From Paragonimus skrjabini miyazakii (lineage: Eukaryota > Platyhelminthes > Trematoda > Plagiorchiida > Troglotrematidae), in assembly GCA_014338405.1 (NCBI GenBank), contig JTDE01000190.1, positions 266,855-330,854 of the forward strand: DNA of 64,000 nucleotides, in the 5' to 3' direction. Position 1 is the first letter of the stretch; every line of letters begins with the position of its first letter. A model generated the notes under the pieces. That model ran no database searches, was not told where the DNA came from, and saw only the letters and a program-made list of their open reading frames with translations. Shown piece after piece: positions 23,101 through 35,100 of the stretch. Position numbers and translations under genes: made by a program.

Positions 23101-26100
23101 CGATAAGGTGGACAAGATCCCAGTGATACAATCCATTTGTATGTGATCAGAATGAGCTGGTACGAATTACGAACGAAGTGACTGATCCACCGCAGCGATT
23201 TGTTGACCGTATATACTGAGTGATCTACGAAGTCAATGGTTTTCCACATGTATATGCCTCTATTTTCTTCTAGGTATGTAGCACGACAAAATCAGATGAA
23301 TCTCATAGTTACACATACCTGACGCACTGTGTTTGGCTTGTAAAACCCACTTATTGGATCCAAACTAATACACGTAGTTGGCCAGCTTGATGCATGTTTC
23401 TCGATGTGATGTGTGATAGTCCCAGGATAGTTTTGTTCGAATGGTGTTTTACTACCATGGTTTTACTGTGGTGTTCCAGTCGCTTTAGGGACTAACCATT
23501 TGCAAGAAGTTTGCTGAATGAGGCTTGTTATATCCTTTAGGTAATTGTGGCCACAGGTTAGACTAATACATATGAACAGAATATAAACTAAGCTATATTT
23601 TCGACTGGTTGACTTATAACGTGACAGCTGTAACTAATGTTAACTCCTGCTTCTTTCTCAATTATACCTGGCAACATCGTCCGATAGTTATGTTACAGGG
23701 ACATCCGAAAATTACAGACTACAGTTTCACTTCATTTCACAGCTGATCGAAAGCTTAGACTAAAACTTGCTTCTGTGAGTGTAGGAAGATCTAAAATGTT
23801 AGAACTTCAAAAAATTTAAGGCAATTGTGACAGACCGTTTACTTCTATCCTACAAGATCCGCTACTCAACCATTGCTAGAAACAAACCAGAAATGTCACA
23901 AATACACAGCACCAAACTGTTATTAAACAGTGTCTACAAAGTTTAATCGCACGTTTTATGCACATAAACGGATGATACTTTTAGTTATTCCAGAAGAATG
24001 CAATTATAGACGACGAAATAGATTTACACAAATGTACAGCAGCCTGCTGAATTGCTGCGTTTGTGAATAACAATTTACAATTCCAGGTACCCGAGGAACA
24101 TTATTTCATTTTATTTGATTTGCTTTAGCAAATCAAAAAATTGGATTTTTCGCAGCCTTATGAAAGGAATGAAACAATGCTGAAGATTTCTTGATCATCT
24201 AAATGCTTATTTTTGATAAACTGCACAAACAATACGAGCATTTCTTACATGTCAACAATCCAAGATACACAACTTTTTAAACTATCGCATGGTACTCTGG
24301 TTTACAATCATATGAATCATTTGCCATCTCTGAATATAAATATAATGTCATCTGATAACTTATCCCATATTTGTAAGAGATAAAGTGCTAGTCTGCTTTG
24401 ACTTGTCTTGGTTAAACAGTGGACTAACGTACTTTTTCTGGTTACCTCGGTCCAAGCTAATTTTTACGAGACTAACAAAAACGAAAAGCTCTTTGTATGA
24501 GAAAAACAAGTCTAGATCTCTGCTAACTTATGTCCATCTAATGAAGTTAACCAATGACTAAATTAGCATGAACAATGTTCATCTCGCACATCTTTTCAAT
24601 AGTTGCATTTAACGCCGATAAGCCAATCTTCTCAAGTATATTCCAACAGGTCTTACAGTTGACGAAACGATTGGGAATATGATTCAACTTCAGCCCCCGA
24701 ATTCACTTGAGTAACTCTTCAGTCGGTTACTAACGGATTTTGAGGCAATCTGAACTGTCGAGAAAATCATCCGTTGTTATTAATTTCCATTCCTATCATT
24801 CTTATGGCAACCATTTGTTCATTTGTCTACTCTGGGCTAACACTGATCGCTAGTGATCGTGGATGTCCGTAGGCACCAGCCAAACTACGTTGGAGTGTCT
24901 TCCGTACAGTTCGGAATCGAAGCGTCCTTTCAGAACCGTCATTTTTATCCTGGATACCCGGTTAAATTTGATCGTTTCTTATAGTCTTACTTCCATTCTA
25001 ATGTGTGACACTTTCCTATAAGCTGTCTTTAAGAAGTCGGTTAGAACCAGTCTGAAAGTATTGACAGAACTGTATCCTCACAGTTATAGTTTCCGGAGAC
25101 AGCAAAATCTAGCCATTCGGGCTCACTTGATCAGAAACCTCTTAATATATTCCTGATGAATCCCGCGGTCAACGATCCCGTGCTCTTTATTTTTTCGTTT
25201 CAACTGCTTTCATTATTACAGCTAGTTCGCCGTGATACTAGTAGCCGATGCATTATAAGCCACTACCTCTGTTAATGATGATTTTGTACCTATGCACAAG
25301 TGAATTTCGTGCACATGCTGGATGACTTCAAGTACTAGGGACAAGTTCTTCATGTGTTTACAGAAGAGAAGACCACTGATTGATTAGCAGTGTGATACAA
25401 AAGAGGTTTGGGTGCAAAATTGAGTATCTAAATCTACGGCTTTTGTGTCCACGTGACTAGATGTGAGTTTGCACCGGTTGCGTGATGAATTGTAGTCATT
25501 CCAACAGTGAAGTCATCACTGACCTGTATAAAAGAGTGTACTTTACGCTCCGGTCCAATCGATACCCAATATTCTGTGACCAACTGGACAATATCTGTCA
25601 CTAAAACACAAAGGCCGTGGAGTTATGTCACACATCACATAATGGAATCAAGCAGATAAAAGAACACCCGCAGACTGTGAGTCTCAAACTCGTTAGGGGA
25701 AAGCACATCAAAATACCGTGATATATGTGCGTTGCATTGTATCATTAAACCTACCGTATGTACATGAGTTCGCTGATGTTTGGCACGATCCGAGCTGTTT
25801 GAGAAAGCTTTGTTACAGTTCTCACGCTGACATACAAATGGTTTGTCTCCAGTATGCGAACGAATGTGGATTTTCAGATTTTCCAAACGGGAAAATGCTT
25901 TTGTACAGTTCGGATACTAGACGAAAAACAAGCAGAGACAGTTGGACTGGAAGAAATTTTGGTTTGTGAAAACCAAACAGCTAGCAATTCAATGATATAA
26001 AAGGAATTGATGTCATGAACAGTCTTAAAGTCGAAACTATGGTGCTTACTAGTTACGAGTTTTAAGACAGAGGAATGCATGCCTCTCCTTGCGTAACAAC

Positions 26101-29100
26101 ATGAACATCAGGTTTTCCCTTGTAGTTTGCTCGTTCATCCAGATATGACTATTTTTTACACGCGCAAAATTGCGGTGTGCAAATAAATTGAAGCGTGCAT
26201 TGTTTTACAATTGAAAGTCAAACTGGTGCACTAATGTAAAGTTGTTCCATGGCGGTTACCATGAAAAATTTTGTGCGACGCCTGCTTATACAATATACCA
26301 TGACTGACAGTTCTGAATGTCGAATTTTTATCCAGCTGCTGAGATTCGTTCGTCAACTCCCACTGCGAACTATAAGTATTCCCAATTTTGTACGCCTGGG
26401 TGGCAAGCAAACTCGATCCACTCTGTCTCTGGACCAAGTCGTTAGGTCGATTTTCTGCTGTTTAAACCATACTTGATCACCTTATCCTTATTCAGCAATT
26501 ATTTAGACAAAATATATTATGTACAATTGGTCCTAATCCTTACAGTGATACAAAACCGAATACCTGAAAGTGCCTGCAGTGTTCTGTTTCCAAAAAAATA
26601 ACTCGCAGTTACTGTTGAAACTGAAGATGTCAAAGATCACCAGCGAGTCACCTGCATCCAGAAGCTGGTTATATACTACTGGTCTTTTTGTGCTTCGTAC
26701 CAACAATGAATCCATCTTTAACGACCATTTCCTTTTTTGCACCATATCGTTACCGTTTTCCAGTCACCAATTAAGACACTTGTTTGTTTGTCCACGACAC
26801 CAACTGCGTTTTGGGGTAATTAGTCGACGGTGGAATTCCACTGAGTTTTCGTTTATCTTCAAGGTCCGCGTTGTTCAAGATTTTATTGGTCGTCGCCATC
26901 GAACTACTACAGTTGTCTTTTGATGTAAGTAGTATTCAACGGGCTATCCACCATAAATTTTGTCATTCTGCTTTGTGCATGGGTTCAGTAACCCCCCATT
27001 TATCCGCTACGTTTTCTTGTATTACGTACACATCCGGAGTGGTAGGAAGTTGATAAGTTAGGATGTTTCACATACATTTCACTTTCTTGACAGCTGAAAT
27101 ACATCCAGCTGAAACCGTGATATTGTCCATTTCAAAATATTTGCGTGAAAATATTAGATACTGAGAAATTGAGGTAATTTAAAACGCCATAATCCTCCCT
27201 GAAATGAGTTGTTTGTAAAGTAATATGGGACAGTACATTTTGCTTTATTACGTCAACTAGATTTTTCTGAATGTTGAAGAGATCTCAGTTCTAATCAATG
27301 TACACTTTGAAGGTATACAAACCTACAGATAATAGGTCTTCTCTGAGTAAACAACATTGGTAGGGTCCGTATGTTTATGGTGTAGCTTGTCTGCCGTGCT
27401 TTTTATTCTAATGACTATCATCATCAGCTTTGACGATGTTTTCCGAGAATGTTTTCACATTAACAGTATGTGAGCTACTGTGTCTTTTAGCATACATGAT
27501 AGTCAACTTGAGAGCAAATGGGAATAATTTGCTTATCTCAAACAGTGTTCAAACAAGTGCGTCATTAGGGCATCCATTCATCTAAGCTGAGTTTCCTTTT
27601 TATCATGGAAGGATATGGTTGTCCATTCGCTTCCCCGTCATATATGCCTGTTTGTTTCATTTGCTAATTTATTGCATAACTAGGTTGGGCAAGTTCTCCA
27701 AGGTTTTTCTGAATGGTTGCACTCAAGTTAACATTCAGCCGTATTCTGAGATCCCTTGCAAACAACATTTCATTTCAGACTTTTCGTACTCTAATTCTTC
27801 GACGTTGAGTATAGCACACTCTCCTTTTGCCACCCGATATTTTGTGCCAAACAGCAAAGAATTAATTTATATCGTCCACCGGCTTTGTAATATCTCAACA
27901 CTTTAGTTACTGATGAGTAGTAAGGGATTTTGACTTCCATATAAATTGGACTTCACCCATAATTGATCGCAGCTGTCGCATTCCCATAGACTTTCCAATC
28001 GGCTTCTTCCGAAAACAAGCACTAGGCTCGAGTTTTGTTCTCGTCGGAGTTGAATTACGCATTGGCAAACACCAAAATACTTCTTTCCTCAAACACAGTA
28101 GGCTGTTCATTTATCCTCGTCACGTGTTACAGTGCCAACTGTGTTCTTTAAAAAGCGAAACCCTCTGTAATCGATAAGTGAACGGTGTTCATGCAACAGA
28201 CAACAAATGGATGGATGTTAGCACGCTTGTCTGGAGACTGTGAAACTCTAGAACTAGAACTATGAACGTCACGTTCCAGTCAAGAGTTCCATCATTCACT
28301 CCAGACTGGTGTGTCTGCTTAATTATGAGACAAAACACTTTTTATTGGTTGCATTGATTTGAGGAAGTTTTGAATATTTGAACAGTAACATGTTCAAAGC
28401 CCTGCTTATTTTAATTACGCATGAGTACAAAAAGTAGTATGTCATTTGTATGAAGACGCCAGATGTGCGAATGTAAGGGGTACTGTATTACACTGCTTTA
28501 AATTGCAGTCTAAGACATTTTTGTACCAGCGACACGGATTAGTTAATTCACAAATCTAAGTTTCCCGAATCCATTGGGACGGATTTTTGCAAGCCGCGGA
28601 TACCGTCTGCTTTACGCTGATGGACAGAAAGATCAAACAGTGACTTTCGATACTCCACCGTTGCACAACATGCATGGTCCATACACCGTATGGGTAATCC
28701 TGGGTGAAACAAATGGGCATCAGTTAACCGGTAAAGGGTTTGCGGTAAAAGGGACTGGGCAATGATTTTCCATTCACCGCACTTTTACATGCGTGCACTC
28801 GATCTGGACATGTGTCACCCGGGTGGCCTTTCTTCGACCAGCTCCTATTGTTCGAATGACTGATTCTTACACAAACATTCACTATATGTGCCTCGGCTTC
28901 ACGTGAGTGGATATGATAGTCCGTAACTTTAGCAAGGGTTGGCAAAGGACAACTAACACGTCCACTGTGAATTAACCATGAAAAAGACAGTGTTTGTGTT
29001 GTAAGAAAATTCCGATTCCCGTGTAGAGTTATATCATTCGGTTAGTGCAATCTCGTCTGAAAGTATTTGGTTAATCTGAAGGAATAATATTGACAGTAAG

Positions 29101-32100
29101 GGCTTTTGCATTAGGTCCTTGTATGCCAAACCCATGATGGAGTAATTCAGAAAGGTCAACTCACTTTTCCTGACCGATCAAGTAGCAGCAGTTGCACAGA
29201 ATAAATACTTGTCAGTTCGCGTCATGGAAGTGTCCGTATCATTGACAAATCACCCAACTTTAAAGCCCTACACCTTTCTTATCTGTCTGATGAAATCCTG
29301 TCTCATTGATTTGGCCAGCGCAATGCAACTGACCACCATTTTGGTTAGTTCTCGGTGAGAACACAGAGCCCGATGGATCTGCTCTGAGTCCAGCAAAATG
29401 TTGTTTGGATGAATGGACTTTACTCAAATTAGGTCACATTATCGATCAGTACTGAGGACAACAGCAACAAACTGTGTTTCTTGCTGCGCGCAAGTTCATC
29501 TCTACTCAATGAGCATGTAAATGGTCAACGCCTTTCAAATGTGAGCCGTGGTCTGTTCATGTTTGGTCCGAGCAAGATGGTTGTTCTACTTCCAAGACTG
29601 TATATCTTACAACATCCAACAATTATTCCATAGGTGTAACTTCAGATTGAAGCAGTAAGTTCTTTAGTTAATAGTAAAAGCCTAATAAGTGTTCATCTTG
29701 ACAGCTTACAGTACCTGGGGTATAAATCTCAATTGCCGATCATAGGTTGTTTTAAATGATTCATTAGTTGTCTCTAAATTTGACAGTACCGTACTTTCGG
29801 TGTTACAAACCTTGAGATCCATGTAACAGCGGTGAAATTCGTTTGGATTCAACCTACAATGCATCTCTGCCATCGCCATTTCAACACGCTACCTTCAATC
29901 CGCAATCGTAAAAATGTCCAACTGAACATTCTATCGATAGTTTGACAACCCTAGTCTTACACTTCTTTGTGGTGTGACTTCCCACAAGGTCAAACAGTAC
30001 AACTCACTCTCACTGATCCATCGAAATTGTTCTGCCTATTTGGCTATAATAAGGCAGCTGCCATTCTGTATAAGTTTACTCAATATAGTCATATGATAAT
30101 ATATGAAACCTCGTAGACGTTGCAATTACATATGTCAATACCAAAGATCAGCTGTTCGGATTAACTGAAGCTTCACTGGACTATACTTAAAATGGATCGG
30201 AAAAGCTATTACATTCCCGTCACACAGTCAAGGAAACGACGGAATTCTAATTCTGCAATCTTGGAACACTGTCGAAAGGTTCAACGCGCAGTTAACCAGA
30301 TAACTACACCATGTTCCCAAATTATAGTAGCAAAAATGTACACTGCAGTAGGCATTTATTCAAAAGAAAACATTGCACAGCGATGCATCTTTTAGATTTT
30401 CCCATTCTGCTAAAGACAGGTGTTTTTGTTTTGGATTGTTGATCAGTAGTACAGAGATTTGGATAAGCTCATGTTGAAAGTCATTCATACTTGGCCAATG
30501 CATTCTCTTTCGGAAGCAAAAGAGTGAGGGATTGATTGGAAAGTGTGAGTGAATGAGAGCTGCAATTAAATGTGCATGATCCTCAAACTGAAGTGTTTTT
30601 ACTATATATGCCGGTAAAGTTCTGTGGTATAGTACTTTCTTACTCGAACGATATGCTGTGAGTTACGTGGTGTTGACTACTTTACCAAATGACCTATCGA
30701 GATTGAATAATGTAGATGTTTTTAAACGTACTTATATGATCAGACGTAGTCATTTAAAAAAATAATCAGCATTTTCATTCCTTGAGAAATGGAGTTACAC
30801 TCATGAGTAGTAGGGGGTTTCGACTTTCATATAGATTGAACATCACCCACAATTAATCGCAGCTGTCGCATCCCCATAGACTTTCCAGTCGGTCCCTTTC
30901 GAAAAGAAGCACTAGACTCGAGTTTCGTTTATGTTAGAGCTCGTCAGTAGTGCATATCATCGCCACTGCCGGGACTTGAACCACGGACATGCTGTTCATG
31001 AGCAAGCAACCGTGTTTACCACTGCGCCATTGACCTCACGTTAGGCACGACCGAATTATCATATATATGAACGCTCATCCACTTTTGTTTGTGAGTAATG
31101 GTCAGGTTGCCCGATCGCCTCGAGAGGAGACACAGTTACTGTCTGTTAACTCCAATCGATGACCCCTCGACTAGGACTTCTCTGCAAGTTGAAATCACAG
31201 AAATCATTGACTTGTTGAGCGGTATTTGATTACTGATGAGTAGTAGGGGATTTCGACTTTCATATAGATTGAACATCGCCCGCAATTGATCGCAGCTGTC
31301 GCATCCCCATAGACTTTCCAGTCGGCTCCTTTCGAAAAGAAGTACTAGACTCGAGTTTCGTTTATGTTAGAGCTCGTCAGTGGTGCATATCATCGCCACT
31401 GTCGGGACTTGAACCACGGACATGCTGTTCATGAGCAAGCAACCGTGTTTACCACTGCGCCATTGACCTCACGTTAGGTACGACCGAATTATCATATGTG
31501 AACGCTCAACCACTTTCGCTTGTGCTTCTTTTCGAAAGGGGCCGACTGGAAAGTCTACGGGAATGCGATAGCTGCGATCAGTTGTGGGTGATGTTCAATG
31601 TATATATAGTTTTATTGTTGAGATTGATAGTCATGTGTTCTGGTACGGGCAATATTATTTTGTAGAGTAAAGGCGTTCAGTAAAGCACAATCTCTATTGT
31701 CCACCCCGCTGTTTGCCATGCCACGTGCGCGCTCGTGTCTTGAACCAATGCTCCAGTCCACAACACCCACCCGTTTCCGCTCGCACGCCGTGTGCACTTC
31801 GGCCCAGTTTATGTGTGTGAACGACGCCTTCTATCGGGGTCTTTAGCCTGCCATTCTTCGTCCGTTGGTCCGATCCAGTTGAGCGATGACTCATCCGGTC
31901 GCCCATGCTGCCCCCGATCCGCTCATTGTGGGCTTTTGGACGTACCTCCCAGTCGCGTTGGGGTATTCCGATAGGTGATGCAATACTCGTACCCTCGGTT
32001 TTATAATCCACCACAATTGGAGATGCAATCGCTACTTTATGCAGTTTCTTCAACACTATAATAACGGATCACTTTCAGCGAACAGACCTTGTGGGTATCC

Positions 32101-35100
32101 AGATTGACAGACCTATAAATGTTACGTTCCTGCATAGTGCCCCTGCATTCGTGTCACCCCGCACTCAGCTTTCAATCCCGGAAGCAATTTTGGTTCCATC
32201 AACGGAACTTATTTGATATGTTCTCTCAAGTGCTTTATAAAAACTCTTTTGTAAGAGGGAGAATGACCTATAACCCATTTTAAGCTAGTCTTTGCACATT
32301 TTGGACCTACCCGCAAAACCTCACTAAAGAGTTTTGTCTTTTTGAAGTCACGATTGAAATGGCTTAGACCGGAGACGACACACCAGACCTGTTGTCTATC
32401 TTCACAGGAGGTAAATTGTTCTGAACGTGAGTAACGAAACCAAATTCTTGTAAACGCTCTTGTATAAATTCTTCCGGTTGTGTTTCTGTCTACGAAACCA
32501 AAACCAGAAGCCAAGTGAGACCATTCTTAACAAAACAAACGGAGTTGGTAATTAATATATAACAAAGACTGGCTGGAAACGCTGGCGATTTCTCTGAACG
32601 TTGGTTTGCGTCTCGTCAAGATTTATCCCCCTAACCTTATTTTTCAGTTAATCGGGCAAAATCTAGTAATCTAAGTAGTTGGCTATTATTTGGCTGATGT
32701 AGGCGATCGACCAAAAATAAAAGCACAGTTTACATGAATAACGTAGTCGAAACTTGAGTTCTATTTCTAATTGACAGTAATATTCAATAGAACGTAAAAA
32801 CAACCGGTCAGAATACAACTCACCGGACATTTGCTCGGACGCTCCCCATTATGGATACGCATGTGCACAAGCAGTTTGTAACGCGCATTAAATGGCTTCT
32901 GCTGACGTCGACAGCCCTCCCAGTAGCAACGATATTCTTTGCCAGTCATGTATGGTGCGATATGCACCTGTTCAATATGCAGGACAAGTGATTTTGAGTC
33001 TAGACAATTCTGTATGGAATAGACCGTGTGTGTGTGTCGGGGATAAGAAAAAATGAGATGTCGCTTGAATGAGTCTACCACAGTTTGCCTGAAGTAAGAA
33101 TCTTACACATGGCAGCACATTTATCCCTCACCATATATAAACCAAGGGTAGACGACATCTTACAGCCACCGTTTAACGCAAGAATATTAGTACTATATGA
33201 ATCGAATTTTCTATTCTTCTTTTGTATAAATATCACTTTAAATGAAACCAGGTAAATCAAATGTCACGAAAAAACAACATCCTTGATAGATCAACATAGC
33301 ACAGTTTTTTGCATCGATCAAGAAGGAATAGTGAATGAGAACGAACCGATTGATCGAATTTTATAACATACTCATATGAATGGTAACATTGTGGATAGGT
33401 TACTCTGGCTGGCAACACAAAGTGTCTTGCTGAAATATCTGGTCGATTGTCTTTAACTGGTGAATCTAGCTGTGAACAAAATCCGTGCTGACTTGTTCGC
33501 GTATCTTCTGAAAATGTTGTATCGTTTTAAGTTTCACCATAAAAACCCATGAATAATTTGTCTTAACCAATTCAATGTACTTCAACAAAATCGTTGTTCC
33601 TAGTTTATTTTGAATGACAGAACTCATGTTTTATGGTAATCTCAAAACTGTATACTTTACGGTCAGTTTTCTGCTGTAACCTACAGGTTATCAACCAACG
33701 GGCTTAACACGGAATGCATATGGCATCTCCGGGCACGGCTACCTCGACGATTGTCACAGTGTTGGGATTTAATGAAAACCACTAAATGAATCTTTCTTTC
33801 ACCCTTCGCAGTTGACACTCTTTAATATATGGGTAAACTTCTAGATAGCGTTATAGCCAATCGATACGCATTGAAGGAAACTTCGGTTATTTCAGCCAAA
33901 GACAAAGTTGAGTTACGTAGCCTTCATGCTTACTCTTGATTGCACAATCACACACAGTTGCTATGATCACCAGTGACGGAACGTTGACGTACTTATCGTA
34001 TCAGAAAGTTGTTGCCAGTCAGTTAGGCAAAGTCTTGAGATGCTGATTACCAAACACACACACCACGCCTCTGCGTTCAAGCACTGATATGATGAGTTGC
34101 TTGTCATCATCCGTTAGATTCTTAGCCTTTCTTCATATACTCTATTAATTCGTGCAATTGGTTGTCACACTTTCTACTTTTGAAATCGATCATAAGCTAA
34201 GATACGACGCTCAAAAAATTGTTAAACTATACGGAGGTAGGAGTACACGCTTGTATGATTACAACATGAGCTGAGATGCTTGATGATTCACCTTCGTGTC
34301 AACATTAACTCTACAGTAAGAGCTAGAAAACGGCAATCTTTGTTAAACAAGGTAGCAGTTCTTTGAACAGTTATATAACACTTTGCATTCTGGCTGTCTA
34401 TGCACATGGATGTATTCATTCCACTGAACAAACAAGGTGCACTATTTAGTAGCAAGGTCTTTTTCATACAAATTTAGGCTAGTGAAGTTGTAGTACACAG
34501 TGGAGCTTTGCCCACCATGTCATTAATGTTTTAGTTTATTGATCGACTTGCTCATCAGTCTGGGTTCGCTTTAACATTGTTAAATGTCGTGCCAACACAC
34601 ATTTTTATAAGTTTAAAGAAAAACCTGAATGGACCACTATGTACTAACAGCTCATCATGGTTCTGTCAGTCACCTTATGCTGACTGAGTTGAGAAGCTTA
34701 CCGAATAGCAGTTTGCCCAGCGACAGATTGTCGGTTCAGTGACATCTCTTGAAATTCCTCTTCTTCCACTGACCGCAGCTGTCAAATTCCTTCCTTCAGG
34801 ATCCAAGTTGTGCAAACTGTGTATCTCGTCCATGGTTGAAGGCAAATTTTCAGTATACCCAGAGGGACCGGAATTCTGTGCACAATTGCGATCAAGCTCC
34901 GATTTTTCCTGTGTAGTGTTGATAGTTGCAAGCAAAGTGTCAAGGAAAGAGGGGGACATTGGGGAACAGGTAGACGACACACGACTGTCCTGTTCTTCAC
35001 TGATCATTACTGCGGAGGTTGTTGAGGATGAATGTATAACTGAAGAACTGCAGTGGGTTTCAGGTCGGTATGTTTCCTGCGTTTGGCAATATGGTATTTG

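Larger units (their letters stand above)
20132..25754 (-). other. GLIS intron between exons for fingers 4 and 5
   Basis: This 5.6-kb phase-0 intron contains an antisense Penelope-like copy at about 20.9-22.05 kb (listed separately). The remainder holds no recognised gene or repeat; open frames at 22598-23249 overlap on both strands without motifs. Confidence 0.8.
30795..31235 (-). mobile_element. Hammerhead SINE, full ~433-bp unit (monomer 1)
   Basis: On the minus strand the unit reads: spacer (about 31235-31115), 5' head, tRNA-like promoter with box A TGGCGCAGTGG (31029-31019) and box B GGTTCAAGTCCC (30982-30971), hammerhead ribozyme (30953-30909), unique tail and 3' end (about 30803). The next unit follows head-to-tail with a period of 433 bp. 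Both boxes match the Pol III internal promoter consensus. The layout is that of Sm-alpha-type SINEs of schistosomes (tRNA-related promoter plus hammerhead). It lies in a GLIS intron, in the same orientation as the gene. Confidence 0.8.
25917..32823 (-). other. GLIS intron between exons for fingers 2-3 and 3-4
   Basis: This 6.9-kb phase-0 intron interrupts finger 3 after its first Cys. It contains a degenerate SINE copy (27.9 kb), a tandem pair plus an inverted truncated copy of the same SINE (30.8-31.6 kb) and a putative solo LTR (31.6-32.06 kb). The rest shows no recognised features; short open frames at 26.2-27.0 kb overlap on both strands. Confidence 0.8.

Noticed and set aside
25635..25886. 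Separate zinc-finger gene starting at 25886
   Set aside because: The apparent start codon is a TTG inside the LENLKIH motif of an internal exon; splice sites on both sides join it to the GLIS gene.
31694..32056. 120-codon minus-strand open frame
   Set aside because: It coincides with the GC-rich putative LTR, where fewer stops are expected. The translation has no domain, so it is treated as a compositional effect.
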